A stretch of 64,000 nucleotides of DNA from Effrenium voratum (Eukaryota; Sar; Dinophyceae; Suessiales; Symbiodiniaceae): NCBI GenBank assembly GCA_963377175.1, contig CAUJNA010001513.1, forward strand, positions 472,048 to 536,047, read 5' to 3'. Positions 21,750 to 33,227 of the stretch are shown in pieces; position 1 is the stretch's first letter, and each line of letters begins with the position of its first letter. The notes under the pieces are model-generated. The model worked only from the letters and a program-made list of their open reading frames with translations, ran no database searches and had not been told where the DNA came from. The translations under genes were made by a program, and so were the position numbers.

Positions 21750-22600
21750 GCAGCTATGCGGAGACAAATTATCTTTGAGCTGAGGTGAGTTGTTGGAAGG
21801 TTGGTGACCGGCGCATGCCGCATGCCAGTTTGAGTATGCAGAGATGCGCCAGGTGCATGCCAGCTACGAGCCAAAAGGAATCATTCCGCCAAATAGTGAA
21901 TACGGCCCACTCCCACTCATGTTCGCCTGGCGGCAGAGCAATACTTATCAATAGGGACCTTAGAGTATCGTGGGGGTCCTGGTCCAAACGGGTCCAAATC
22001 TCGTTTAAGATGACTTCCGAGCAAGGAGTGCTGTTTTCGGGTTGGTTTAAGCCAAAGAATTAGTATTTGCCAATTCGATTTTAATATTGGGTTTGGGGTC
22101 TGGGAAAATAGTATCTCTGAGTTGAGTGCGCGCATTTATGGGAGGAATCGATGGTTGGGTCGCAAACCATAGGCTTCGTTGCGTGGAAGATCCCGGGTTC
22201 CTTTTGCATCCGAAAATGCCGCCAGGTCGCGACATGCTGAAGCGGCGCCGCGAGAGCCCTGAGCCTGGAAGCTACGGGCCGGCACCTTTGACTCCTGAGA
22301 AGCTTGGCTTTGGAGCGCTGAAGACGTTTTTCTTGCGGCTCAGGGAGTGAGGGAATGAACCTGGGGATTCTCTTGGGAAGCCATAGGGGATGGCTTGTAG
22401 GGGGCATCCCCTCATTCCCTGAGCACCAGCACGTTTTGAGGGAGGCCCTGGGGCTACCAACTCTTGCCAGACCAATTCCGTCCATGGATGCCTGCTGCAA
22501 CACCCTTGGATGGAGCTGTAAAAGACGAGAGGCATGAATCCGAGTTCAATCAGTTTGGAACAATAGTTGAGTTGTCGATAGCTTTGCAGGCCATTTTCAC
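21750..22600. other. Presumed intron or intergenic sequence
   Basis: No convincing exon. A short plus-strand frame near 22205-22350 (KMPPGRDMLKRRRESPEP) is Arg/Pro-rich and could be coding, but it has no support beyond composition. Confidence 0.35.
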
Positions 22601-22607
22601 TGCTGCG

Positions 22608-24085
22608 CATATATATATATATAGTACCCCCCCCCTACAAAAAAAGGCACGCCCCAAAAGAATTTGACGGTGTTTGCAGTACTGTTGCGCGATTTCCACC
22701 CCGTTTCAGGCGCTCAATTGGAGCGTTTAACTATGCCTGCATTTGCTGACATTTGACTGTGACCGTATCCACCCAAATGTAAGATTCAAGATTCAAGATT
22801 CTCAGCACTCTAATTAGATCTTGAATCTTGAATCCAGTATGGGCCCAAAAACGCTTTAAAGCACTTTAAAACACCTTTGGATCTAAGAGCCAAGATTCAA
22901 GATTCCCACAACTCTAGATCTTGAATCTTGAATCCAGCAGGGAGCACACCCAAAACGCTTTAAAGCGCTTTAAAGCACTTTAAAGCACTTTGGGATCTAA
23001 GATTCAAGATTCAAGATTTCCAGGACTAGTTCTTGAATCTTGAATCCATGATGAAAACGCTTTAAACCGCTTTCAAGCGTTTTGGGGGCCCCATATTGGA
23101 TTCAAGATATCAGATCGAGAATCCCGGGAATCTTGAATCTTGAATCTTAGATCCAAAAGTGCTTTAAAGTGCTTTAAGGCGTTTGGGGGGGGGGGGGCGC
23201 ATGCTGGATTCAAGATTCAAGATATAGAGTCCTGGGAGTCTTCAATCTTGCAGCTTTTAGTTATTCCTGTTTGGGTGTGCACCTTATCATCCTGTTCGAC
23301 TTGTGCGTGGAAAAACTGTATTTTATGGACATTGGATATGTGTTACATGACTCAAAACAAACTCCACACCAACCCTTGGATATTGAAAAACACTGTAACT
23401 ACCAGTGTTTTGCATTGGCAGGTCTTGTGCAGAACATATTTTGTTCAGGGACATTAGTTTTTTAGCAGACAGCGTGGCATTGGTCCGGGCATATGAGGCG
23501 TGAGCAGATGTTTTGGTATTGCCACAGGTTTGTAAGTTGACAGACGAAGAGGATTTGCACATCAGTTGAGATGAGACATCGAGGATGAGTAGGCGAAGCA
23601 GAAGAGGTATTGTTTGCCTTTTTTGTTCGACACAATTGCGCCGGTACCCTCACAGTGATGTTTTACAGCCAGTTGAGCGAGGATAACATAATCGATGAAG
23701 ACTATGCCAAAACAAAATTAATCCGGACACATTGAGAGAACAGTACAATTTCTATTATATTTTTGAGAAACTTCAGACATGTATGTATGACATATTATGG
23801 TCTAGACCCTGTGAAATATGACAAGTTACCTAACTTTGCTTTTGCACTGTACCAAATTTTGCTTATGATGCTAGTTGTCCAATTACCTTGTGTTGAAATA
23901 GACTGAGTTTATGGCCAGACTATGTATGAAATGAATGGACAAAACCAAGAGGAGGAATACCACAGACAGTTTGTTCAGAACGTTGAAGAGCAAATGCTAT
24001 TTATGTGGGTGGCACAGTCTTAATATGCATAATACATATATATATACATATATATGTAAGTATATATATATATATGTAAGTATGG
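22608..24085. mobile_element. Second AT-rich element, relative of 16270-18172
   Basis: Starts with an AT run, GTACC and a C-run (22608-22637). A downstream stretch (GAATTTGACGGTGTTTGCAG at about 22658) matches the same place in the first element (GAATTCACTGGTATTTGCAG at about 16325). 22775-23245 is a chain of short hairpins made of TTCAAGATTCAAGATT and AATCTTGAATCTTGAA with CTTTAAAGCGCTTTAAAG between them, plus a G-run near 23187. It ends in AT repeats at 24031-24085. The right end lacks the G-run and inverted copy seen in the first element. No transposase is visible. Confidence 0.5.
22775..23245. repeat. Hairpin chain of TTCAAGATT/AATCTTGAA words
   Basis: At least four successive hairpins, each about 50-60 bp, separated by GCTTTAAAGC-type palindromes. 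The word set is the same as in the 371-bp palindrome at 16434-16804. Confidence 0.8.
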
Positions 24086-24149
24086 CTTTGAACGTATGGC
24101 GTGTGGGAATTGTTTTGAGCTTTTGGCTTGTGTGCGCATCCTGCTGGCA

Positions 24150-24335
24150 TGTGGCACTCGTGTTTGAGAGCTTCGAGCGACTTTTGATGGCTTCAGGATT
24201 CAGCTTCCAGAACCTGCCACGCCAGGCAGTGCTGAACCTGTTTCAATCTACTTTCAAGCCTCCCAAAATCTGGCACGAGTGCGAGCAAGACCCGGCAAGT
24301 GGCTTGTTGGAAAATGTGTGTGTATATATGTTTTT
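24150..24335 (+). CDS. Possible exon, unknown protein
   Basis: The plus-strand frame reads FERLLMASGFSFQNLPR then QAVLNLFQSTFKPPK. A second plus frame over the same bases is also open and protein-like (FDGFRIQLPEPATPG), so even the frame is uncertain. It could belong to the gene that carries the VPT repeats or to a separate one. Confidence 0.3.
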
Positions 24336-24424
24336 TTAGGTTGCCCCCAAAAAACTGGTGGTGTCTTGCGGGGGTTTCCCTTTTAACACATCCCAAAAAA
24401 GGGTTCCCTGAAAAAAGGCACACC

Positions 24425-24640
24425 CAAATGTTGTGACACGGTTTAAACTGGAGCGCGACAAGAAGGACACCACACAGTGACCAAGTTGCAGCAGGTCCAG
24501 AGCTGCTATTTTTTCAGAATCCAGGTGCCACGTGCGCCAGGCGTTCCGGGCAATGTCAACGCTCCCGGCACGCCCGCGAAGCCCACGCCTTTCGCGCCGC
24601 GCAAGGCGCGTACCCCTGGCCCGGCTGGGCGGCCCAGGAA
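24425..24640 (+). CDS. Possible exons, Pro/Ala-rich segment
   Basis: 24430-24475 reads VVTRFKLERDKKDTTQ before a stop. 24520-24640 in another frame reads VPRAPGVPGNVNAPGTPA then KPTPFAPRKARTPGPAG. They look like a charged end and a low-complexity Pro/Ala linker of one protein, split by a short intron. No family is recognised. Confidence 0.35.
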
Positions 24641-24829
24641 TGGGCGGGCTTACATGGAGATACATGGCCGTGTCTCTTTGTTTGAGGGTAGCCCATGTTT
24701 TTGTTGTTTTCCATAGTGTTAAAGGGGGAGACCAACAGGCAAACCACCATTTTGAGGTTCCCCTCACCCACATGGAGGCAAACAGGAAGCAAAAAGGCTC
24801 AGGAGATCCAGGAGGATATGTAGGACACG

Positions 24830-24960
24830 TGTGCCCACCATTCGGAAAAGCAGCGGGCCCCTTGAGGTTGCTACCCCTGCGCGCAGCACTCGCCAGCCTG
24901 CGATGGACACCGCAAAGGCAGGGACCAAGACTGTGATCGACCCGGATGTGTTTGCGTGTT
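24830..24960 (+). CDS. Possible exon, basic linker
   Basis: The frame reads EVATPARSTRQPAMDTAK then AGTKTVIDPDV, close in style to the Pro/Ala segment just upstream. Unknown function. Confidence 0.3.
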
Positions 24961-25790
24961 TTTCTTTGATGAGCATCAACGGTTGCATGCTTGACAAACC
25001 GGTTCACAGGCAGTACTCAGTTCTTGGCTTGGCTTACACAAGGGGTCTCTTGCATTGGTCGGTTCACAGCAGGGCTTCAGCATTGGCCCTCCATGTTGAG
25101 CGGGCCAGTTCGATGCTTTGATCCAAGCGAATCTATAATCCTGATGCCCGTTCAATTTGTTGGCCGTGATAGGGATCATGGCGATCGTGCTTGTAGGGTA
25201 GTGAGCGATACACCAATCGCTGGATCACAAACAGCTGCATCGCACCCAATTCAGACTTATGCAATTCATGATGTTGATGGACGTGAATGTTTGCAAACGA
25301 GCCAGATATTTCGGAAAAGCACGCAAACCTCAAGCGTTTTGAAGCACCAGATACTCCACACAGAGTTTCATGTCTGACTGAGCCAAGCATTGCCGTCACA
25401 GGAGCCACAGCTGCAGAGATCTGCTGACCGGGTTGCAACCAGGCTGAGAAACGCGTTGTGTAAATGTTTCAAGGTTGAGGCATTGAACGTTTGGAAATTG
25501 TCAGGTTGGCGTGACGTTTGAAACAAGTCAACTGTCAACACTTTTTGGATGGCTTGTTCCGAAAGTAACTTGCCAAGAATCTTGCAGTGACACTTCTCAC
25601 TGAGGTGCCCTGCTTGTCTGAGATCCTCGGAACAAAAACTGTCAGTTTGGCATAACAACGACTTGCACTTCCAGATTGATATGGGTCCGGCATTGGTCTA
25701 ACTTAGGTTTTCCTTGGCCAGAGCGGCAGAGCCTGGTGTCACGCAGACCCAATAGAGGAAACCGCAAAAGCAATTTAGGGGTAGAGGTCC
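24960..25790. other. Unassigned sequence
   Basis: No exon or repeat recognised. Confidence 0.4.
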
Positions 25791-26175
25791 TCCCCGAGTA
25801 GTGTCTCACTAAGTACTTGTTAGTGTTGCTTTAGTATTGTTTTAGTATTGCCCGTTTCTGCTTTAGTGTTGGCTTGATATTAGCTCAGAGTTGGTTTGGT
25901 ATTGCTCAATGCTGCCTTTGTACTGGCTTGAGATTTGGTGTGCATTGTTTTGTATCAGTTTGTGCAAGATTATGATCGGTCCGCTTCAGTCCTCCTCGGT
26001 CGTCTTCGGTCCTCTCTAATTAGTATTGGCCTTTCTGATTTGTATTGGTCTGGTATTGCTCAGTGCCGCCTTAATGTTGGTTGAGTATTGGGTTAGAGTT
26101 GGGTTGGGGATGATTGCTGCGGCCTGAGTACTGGTGTAGTATTGGCTGAGCGTCGGTTTGGTATTGGTTGATTAT
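25790..26175. repeat. Degenerate TTGGTTTGGTATTGCTCAGTG minisatellite
   Basis: Many imperfect copies of TAGTATTGGTTTGG, GCTCAGTGCTGCC and TTTAGTATTG, T/G-rich on the plus strand. Confidence 0.7.
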
Positions 26176-26469
26176 TTTGGCATTTGTTGCCCAGGAACTT
26201 CCTTGCCTTTGAGTACCCTTGTTCTATTTATATTTTTGAGTATCTGGGCCTCCCTCCTTGGAACATGTTTGGCTGGGCTCTTTTCAAGAAGGCAATCCAA
26301 AGTTTGCAGGTCGTGGACTACTTGCTCCTGGGTTTTTTGGATTTTCAAGCAGTTAGAAGACGAAGAATGATTAAGATATTGACAAAGGCTTGGCGAAAAC
26401 AGGGTCACATTTCTTGGCGGCTTTCTTGAATTTGGTGCCCTTTTATCACTCGATGAACAACAGTACCTG

Positions 26470-27110
26470 GCACGCAGCAACCGAGGCAAAGAAGAAGCGG
26501 ACCCCATCTCGCGACAAGGCGGACATGCATGGCCAGGCCGATCAGGGAAGCTTCGCTTTCGGCTGTGCGAGAAGGCCCATTTCTTGTTTCTGCACGCGTC
26601 GGGGTATTCTGGCTGCTGGTTCATGAGGGTTGCACAGGCACCTACCCTGAAGCATGCCGGCGAAGCTCCTACCCCCCAAGCACACCCCATGCAAAAAGTA
26701 TTTTGCCCGGCCACAAACAGCTCACTGTAGGGCATTTGCGACCGGATAAACTTTGCTCAGCCCCTTTGACTTTTTGCTTGAGGCTGGCACCCCTTCACGC
26801 ACCGCAGAGGCAGGGCGCAAGACTATAACAAATAATTCTGGATATCTTGCTCCAGTGAGGCTGAGCCGTTTCCGCTCAGGTGCTTTGCTTGACTTAGACA
26901 ACAGTTAACTGTCAGTTGGGGCCGGCATGAATCTAGCTTGGATTTACCTTCGCCAGACCGGCAGCACCAGTGGCGTCACGCTGTACCTTGCACATAGCGA
27001 CCAAGGCGAGGAAGAGGCGAACTCCATCTCGCGACAAGGGGGACAAGGATGGCCAGGCCGAACGAGAATGCTTCGGCAAGCAAGCGACAATACTCCCATC
27101 TGTTTTTCTG
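26470..27110. repeat. Diverged direct duplication (~0.5 kb apart)
   Basis: 26478-26560 (GAGGCAAAGAAGAAGCGGAC, CCATCTCGCGACAAGG, GGCCAGGCCGA) and 26998-27080 (GAGGAAGAGGCGAACTCCAT, CTCGCGACAAGGGGGA, GGCCAGGCCGA) are related. The stretch left of the second copy (GGCATGAATCTAGCTTGG, CAGACCGGCAG, TGGCGTCACGC at about 26923-26980) also matches 25690-25745. Confidence 0.65.
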
Positions 27111-27370
27111 CATGCATCCAAATATGCAATGTGTTGGAATGACAAGCCCAGTGGACGGATGCCACGATGGAGCTTGCAGTGGGGAACAAAGAAGCACAGC
27201 ATAATGAAGTGAGAAGGAGTGTCGTTGTGTAGCAAGCATGGGCCGACATAGCTTGGAGCTGTTGGACAATTGTTTGATCACTAGAAATCCCCGCTTGTCA
27301 ATAGAAGATGGCACTCCCCCCTTTTTTGAGCAATGCACTCGAATTTCAGAATAATCCAACTCTTTGTTTG

Positions 27371-27377
<7 letters not shown>

Positions 27378-27422
<45 letters not shown>

Positions 27423-27454
27423 CGAGAGAGAGAGAGAGATAGCGAGAGAGAGGC
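27378..27454. repeat. GA dinucleotide repeat
   Basis: (GA)n with two TAGC interruptions. Confidence 0.95.
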
Positions 27455-27459
27455 GAAAA

Positions 27460-27885
27460 ACTAAAGCCTTGGTACCATGGGACTTGCCAAGCAGGTGCCC
27501 GAGTCCCCGCTTTGTGTCTTGTATCCAGTAGAAATTCAAGCGTCGCAGGCATAAACCTACAGGGCAGAGCAATCCCATGACATCTCGAAACAAGTTTACT
27601 ACACTGTATCCGCTTTATAGTTGCTTATCAAAGGACTCCAGGATTTGTTATTTTTGATGCATCCATGTTTTTGTTCCCGCTGGTACAACAACATGCTTCC
27701 TGAGTTGGAAACTGTGTAGCTCAACGAAGGACTTCCGGCCATTTTGTGTCCAGAGTATACCCTAATGTGCTCACTTGTCAAAGAAAGCCTGTCGCATTCG
27801 CATGACAAACGACTCTCAGCAATGCAGAATATAACATTTGTGCTAAAGGATTGGTGTTTTTGAGTCGGTTTCTGGACATAGCTGT
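27460..27885. other. Unassigned sequence
   Basis: No exon recognised before the clear one at 27888. Confidence 0.4.
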
Positions 27886-27887
27886 TG

Positions 27888-28043
27888 CTTGAGGCGAGCG
27901 AAGACGACTACCGGCGGCCAACCGGAAAGGCGCCCAGGGTCAAGGCACGGCCAGAAGAATCGCCGCTAGAAACTGAGCCTAAAGCTTGGGATCCCGACAT
28001 CTGGACATGGCAAGGAGTTTGCAAGGGTATGGGACTCGATGCC
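27888..28043 (+). CDS. Exon of an unknown plus-strand gene (Trp-rich end)
   Basis: The frame reads LEASEDDYRRPTGKAPRV, then KARPEESPLETEPKAWD and PDIWTWQGVCKGMGLDA. Charged, Pro-containing linker followed by a Trp-rich motif; codon use and composition are clearly coding. No family recognised. It is followed 160 bp on by the terminal exon at 28205. Confidence 0.6.
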
Positions 28044-28204
28044 TTCTCTCCGTGCCCGTATTGAGACTACTTCACTTGCTGAGCCCACGTGAAACAACCC
28101 CAAAGTGAGGCGGTTCCCTTTTGCTTTCCCTGCAAAACTTTAGCTGACCCCACATTTCCATTGGGTGTCCCTTTCAATGCTTCCCAAAAAGAGAGTACCA
28201 AACA

Positions 28205-28304
28205 TGTTGCAACAGCACCGAACGCTGGCCAGCACGGGGAGAACAAGGGCAAAGCCATGATTTGGAACTCCAAGCAGGGCGCATGGGAGGAGCCGGAGCC
28301 ATAG
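28205..28304 (+). CDS. Terminal exon of the same gene
   Basis: The frame reads ATAPNAGQHGENKGKAM then IWNSKQGAWEEPEP and a TAG at 28302-28304. The W-N-S-K-Q-G-A-W-E pattern echoes the AWDPDIWTWQG of the previous exon. The left border is uncertain (around 28190). This may be the 3' end of a gene that starts with the VPT repeat exons at 18.2-21.6 kb, but nothing proves the link. Confidence 0.5.
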
Positions 28305-28379
28305 GCGCCCCGGCTTAAAGCATTTGCCTTGGTTTTGGCATTCTCATCCTTGGCGTTGTCGGTTGTCGTACCTTTTTTT

Positions 28380-28685
28380 CAGGTCCGTGGTTTGTCGGTC
28401 AGTGTTTGGCGTTTGTTGTATTTGGATTGTTGTGTTTCGTGGCTTGTCTCTCGTTTGCTGCTTATTGTTTGTCGTGTGTTGTTTGTATGTTGGTGGTTGT
28501 TTGTTGTTTCCTGTTTGTTATTGGTTGTTTGTGGTCTGTTGTTCTTTGTTTGTTGTTCTTTGTTTGTCGTTTGTTGTTTGTCTTACGTTAGTTGTTTGGT
28601 GGTTGTTGTTTGTTGCTTGTGGTTTGTCGTTTCTCGTGTCTCGTTTGTTGCTTGTCGTTTGCCGATTGCTGTTTGCTGCACAGCT
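28380..28685. repeat. TTTGTTG-type T/G-rich imperfect repeat
   Basis: Repeated GTTTGTYGTTTGTTGYTTG words. Cys/Leu/Val-rich frames across it are artefacts. Confidence 0.85.
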
Positions 28686-28753
28686 CAAAGTTTGTCAGAT
28701 CTTATCCATTCTTATCCTGGAAGCAGCAGCCTTGGCCATCACCGTCTACGTAT

Positions 28754-28890
28754 TAATGTTGACCCCGGATTAACAAACCCCCGTTTATTAATATGGGGGT
28801 GTTCTCCTCCAAAAGTGATAAATCTCCACTAAAACTAGGGACACCCCTCTATTAATAAACCAAACAATTATTAATCCGGGGTTAACATTA
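28754..28890. mobile_element. MITE-like element with 20-bp terminal inverted repeats
   Basis: The left end TAATGTTGACCCCGGATTAA (28754-28773) and the right end TTAATCCGGGGTTAACATTA (28871-28890) are inverted with one mismatch. Imperfect pairing continues inward (TTTATTAATA and GGGGGTGT against their complements) to about 55 bp per side. Total 137 bp. The flanks suggest a TA or TTA target duplication. No coding capacity. It sits between plus-strand exons ending at 28304 and minus-strand candidates from about 28.9 kb. Confidence 0.75.
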
Positions 28891-28904
28891 TTGGTTTTCT
28901 GAAC

Positions 28905-29235
28905 TCGCCCAAAGAACTTCCACTGTCTAGCTGAGGTGCGCCGTGCTATCACCCTCGATCCCCCAAGCGCTGCATGGGCGTTGGTGGTTCGGAAAGTTCT
29001 ACATCTACATGGCTGGGCATGCTCTGTTGCATGATCCGAATTTCTGTTGATGGTAAGGTAGCTTTCAAGGCGCCTACCTTCAAGCATGGGTTTATTTGCA
29101 GATTCAGCCTGAGCATGTGCCTCTACTCCTGAAGTCAGTGGTGTTCTCCAAGTGTTGCAAGTGATTCTTGTGCTACTACGTTTCAGGGGGTTGTGGTGGA
29201 TTGGAGGCATTTTGCCAGCGCTATGTTCAGAAAGC
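28905..29235 (-). CDS. Possible minus-strand exon(s), unknown protein
   Basis: Two minus frames over these bases look protein-like. One gives LPSTEIRIMQQSMPSHVD then VELSEPPTPMQRLGDRG and a stop near 28950. The other gives MPPIHHNPLKRSSTR and HAQAESANKPMLEGRRLE. They may be successive exons with a frame change. No family recognised. Confidence 0.3.
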
Positions 29236-29379
29236 AGCATGGAATACGGACATGCTGCCCCGCCGGATTCTTTCGCAATGCGATCGCCTTCCCAAAACTC
29301 ACATGAGCGCCCAAAACCGCTGTAGAACAATAGCTGGTTTTATAAAGGTGAACAAGTAATGCCTGTAGAGCCTTTAGCC

Positions 29380-29432
29380 CATGAGTGCTGGTCACGTGGC
29401 CAATTGCATGAGTGCTGGTCACGTGGCAATTT
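29380..29432. repeat. Tandem duplication of 27 bp
   Basis: CATGAGTGCTGGTCACGTGG occurs twice in a row (29380 and 29407). Confidence 0.9.
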
Positions 29433-29434
29433 GG

Positions 29435-30010
29435 GCCCTAGTGCGCAGAGTGCCTGCAAATTGTGTTGGGTTCAAGGGATGGCTGTACAGATCTTTGTGC
29501 ATGAACTTTCACGGGAAGCGGCCAATTCTTGTAGAGATCCAGAAACAACTGCCAGGCTGCTTTCCGTTTGCAATCTACTGTAGGTAGCAGGCCACGACTG
29601 AATGGGGTGCGAGCGGGTCGCTTGGCAGGCGCATGGAAGGCATCGTGGGTCAAAAGCAAAGTGCAGCTTCGCTACCGGACTAGTGCAGAGTTTGTCTCAA
29701 GTGTTGCTACTTGTTCTCGGCAAGAAATTGTCATTGGGCCCCATGACATGTTTCTCCAAAGACAAGATGCGAGGGTTTGTGAACCACTCGGAGCTTGCAT
29801 GCAAGCTGCTGGAATGGAGCAAAGGTCGACGCACTGCTCAGCTCAGCTGTTCCCTTGCCATGTCGCTGCTTGATTATAGTATATCATAGTTTTCAGCTTG
29901 TCAGCCTTTGTTCCTTGAGCTTCGACTGGTGGCTTGGTTTTTGTGGTGAGGTAGCCAATTCATATTTTGCCAGTTGCGAATGCGAATTCTGAGAAGCGAA
30001 TGCTCAGTCT
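29435..30010. other. Unassigned sequence
   Basis: Two overlapping plus frames at 29600-29890 (one reading KDKMRGFVNHSELACKLLEW) are weakly protein-like. No decision possible. Confidence 0.35.
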
Positions 30011-30310
30011 TCAGCCCTTCTTTTCACCAACACGTGCAAACAATGACGTTTCGTGTGAGGCTGGTTCTCCAAGTGTGGCTGACACTGAGACGGGGTTGGT
30101 CCTAGTGTGCAGGGATTGTTTTGGAGGATCGCCGTAACGCTGCCTTGCAAGGTCCTGTACATGGTTGATCGCAGCACGGCTCGCCTTGGCATTTTGGCAA
30201 AGAGTCGGGAGTGACACGGTGCTTTTGGGGATGGAAAACATCTCATTGAAGTTGCTGGTGTGCACTTCCAAGACCTTGTCGTCACAAAGCCCTCCCCCCT
30301 GCCGCAGAAT
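30011..30310 (-). CDS. Probable minus-strand terminal exon, unknown protein
   Basis: The frame reads DDKVLEVHTSNFNEMFS, IPKSTVSLPTLCQNAKA and NHVQDLARQRYGDPPK, ends FARVGEKKG and stops at 30011. Balanced composition and a plausible charged C-terminus support it. A further open minus frame at 30290-30480 (LASKAFRSVRSTIFARM) may be the exon before it. Confidence 0.45.
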   Translation of the reverse strand: MLRQGGGLCDDKVLEVHTSNFNEMFSIPKSTVSLPTLCQNAKASRAAINHVQDLARQRYGDPPKQSLHTRTNPVSVSATLGEPASHETSLFARVGEKKG

Positions 30311-30479
30311 CAATCAACATCAGAAATATGTTCCTAAGCAACTTTTGCCCTGCCTGTTGTCCATTTCGGAGGCGCATCCGGGCAAAAATGGTAGAACGGA
30401 CGCTCCTGAAAGCCTTTGATGCAAGCCAAGATCGATGTTCAAGGGGTCCAGCTGCAGCTTGTGTTACGTGTGCCCGCAA

Positions 30480-31860
30480 GTCATCTCATTCTCATGCGTA
30501 GTGGCAAGTTAGCACATTGCTGCACCTCCCCTTCGTGGAAATGAGTCGGTTCTTGCAGTAAATGCGGCGCACAGGACGCAGTTGACTGTCGAGGCTGCCA
30601 AAACGCTGAAATCTGCAGATTTGGCGAAGCAACGCGTAGTATGTAGATTCTGGCTTTGGCAATGTAGCTGGCTTGCCGTGTTCGGTTCGCAGGGACGATG
30701 TTTGAAACTGCACAATTGCAAGGACACGGCACCTGCAACTTGCTTTAACACCCTGTGGCTCCCGGAGACATGGCGCGATATGAGGAGAGCGGAAGTTGTG
30801 AGGGTGCGGCTTCTTCTCTTTCTCTCTCTCTCTCTAAGTTCGATTGGCTTGCCCGCCCGAGGCAGTTGTCCAAGAGGCTGCACAGAGAAAAGGGGCGCGT
30901 GCATGACGCACAGAGTCGGAGTGGAGGATGGGATGGTTGGTGAGATTCAATTTTGCTCTGCTCAGATCCGCACAGAAATTGTTCTGCGAGCATTGGATTC
31001 CTTTTTGCCTAGTCCAGTTCAGGGAAAACGTGTGTACCGATGCCAAGAACAACGATTCTGGAGTTGTCTCTTGGATTTTTTGTGTGTTGCTATTCATTCC
31101 TGTGCCCACCTTGCTGCTGACCCTCCCTCCAAGACATCCAAGACGTATGGAGATTGACAGGAATGGTTGGGCAACCTGCTGTCACTATCCGTAAGGGTAG
31201 TCTTCGGTCCGTGCCTGTTGAATGAGCCTCCAGGTATGCAGACAATAGCTCCCAGGTCGCGCAGGCACAAGCGCTGATCGCCTTGTCGCTTAGAACGAAG
31301 TTGCTTATTCTTGCTAGATCGCTGGTAGCATTTTGCGGAAGGCGGTTGTATGTGAGCCTGAGCGGGACTAGAGAGCGTTGGCAAAAACCGTAAGCAGAAG
31401 GTTGTCTCAGGGTTCCAGGTCAGTCGCAAGTTTCTGTTGATTTGTCGCATGCGATAGATGCATACCTGGCAGCTGACTCCGGCTACACATGAGGCACAGT
31501 CGAATGGGTTGATAGGCTTCATCGCCTAAGCATGGGAGTCATTGTACATGTGCATGCCAGTGATACTGGCAACCGCTCATGTGCAAGACGATTGCAGGCA
31601 AAACGACAAGTACCAGGCTGGGACGGCTGGATGGCAAGAGGTTCAAATTGCAAAGAGTATTGTATGATTGTGTTTTATGGTAAACTCTGGCTATGGCGAG
31701 ATTACAGCCCTAGCAAGAGTTTGCAGCAAGGATGCAGCATGACAGGGTTTTGTAGATGTTTATTCGGAGGACATTGTCGGACATGGTTTCCATTGTGTGC
31801 ATTTGAACGTGATTTGTCACCGGTTTTGGTGCTTACTAAATACGACTTTAACTTTTGGCT
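30480..31860. other. Unassigned sequence
   Basis: Long plus frame at 30582-31157 and minus frames at 30509-30904 and 31094-31522 compete. None has a recognisable domain. (TC)n at about 30815-30835. Confidence 0.35.
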
Positions 31861-32300
31861 TTCTACCCTGCATCAACTTTGCAAACTGACCCTAACCCAC
31901 CCTCAACCCTAATTTCTAAACCCACCCTCAACCCAACCCTGAACCTACCTCAGATCAAGCGCATACCTGAACACATCCTCACCCAACCCGCCAATCCTAA
32001 TCAACCCTTTATGAGTTATGCATGCTAAGAGCTGTAACATGGTAGCAATGTGAGTAAGCTACGCTGTGTGCTGAGGATTCAGCTTAGCCAGTTTCGCATG
32101 TGCTGACAGTTCAACGCTAAATGCGCTCGAAGCCCACTATGCTTACCCAACACCCATCGTGAACCTCTCGTAAATGCTTTCGGAGCCCAACCTACATCAA
32201 CCCAACAACCATTGACCACCTCTCAACCAAGCCAAAATCCACCCCAAGCCAACCATTCAGCTAATCACCAACCCTAAATCCAAGCCAAGTCATGATGTGA
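31860..32300. repeat. C/A-rich degenerate AACCCT/ACCCTCAACCC tract
   Basis: Loose repeats of AACCCTAA, CACCCTCAACCC and AACCCAACC. They resemble very degenerate telomeric words but have no regular heptamer, so they are not a telomere. Confidence 0.6.
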
Positions 32301-33225
32301 GATGACACGCCACAACGGAGCATGGTGAGCCTTCAGGCAAAACATGGACAAATCCAGACGGCGCAACGCAATCCTAGATTAATCTTATGCCCTATTGGTT
32401 TTGAAACTCTTAAAGGCAGCAACAGGAATGCGCACTGCTGCTTGAATTGGCCATGCAGGAGACACAACACATGGAAATTTTGTCAAGGTCAGACGCCTAC
32501 AAGTGGAGCGGCTGACCCATCCAGGCTCGGAAAAGGGCAAATTGTCAGCGTTGGCCCAAAAGAGTTGGCACGATCGAGCAACACCTTTTGTGCTGAAGGC
32601 AGAGTTCGTTCTCACTTTGATTTGTGAGTAAGGCATGATGGAAGTGGGCCTGTTGTCAGACGGGTGTTTCTTTTAGCTCTCATTTTTTGAGCCAGACGCT
32701 CTTGCCAAAATGCAAGCACCACACTTATGTCAAGCCAGTGTTGGGTGTTGTGAATGGTTTGCGCTTGTGCCTTCGTCGCATGAGCTATGCTTTGGTCAGA
32801 CACACAGGTGTGCAAAACGTCACGGGACGCTTGAATGCACATTCAAAGATGATTTAGCCATGTATCCTTTCTGGGGTATTTGCCCCAAACATGGCTCAGC
32901 ATACTTAATCTTTCGCGAGCAAACACCCCAGGGGCATATTGTTTGACTCCTTAATGTGACCAGCGGTCTGAGAGGGGGACCGCTATTTATCACAATTTGC
33001 CTGGCTTGCCAGGAACACCGCGCAGGACTCCAGGGCTGCTTGAAGCCAACGTGCAATTCGCACCCCGCAATTTCCACTGAGGCTTTGATTGTTTGAGTTG
33101 GATGCGGGAATCCAACTTGCAAACGCCCCACCCCAGCATTCAGGGTTACAATCACTTCTTTTGTGCTTACGGGCACGAAATGCTGAAAGGGTCCCACAAA
33201 ATGGGAGTTATTCATCCTTGAATTC
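32300..33225. other. Unassigned sequence
   Basis: No defended gene or repeat. Confidence 0.4.
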
Positions 33226-33227
33226 CT

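Noticed and set aside
28329..28832. Hydrophobic 149-167 residue proteins resembling membrane proteins
   Set aside because: They come from the TTTGTTG repeat read in three frames (Cys/Leu/Val bias).
31860..31960. Telomere
   Set aside because: Only loose AACCCT words with no regular repeat; internal position; similar words at 12837 and 45900.
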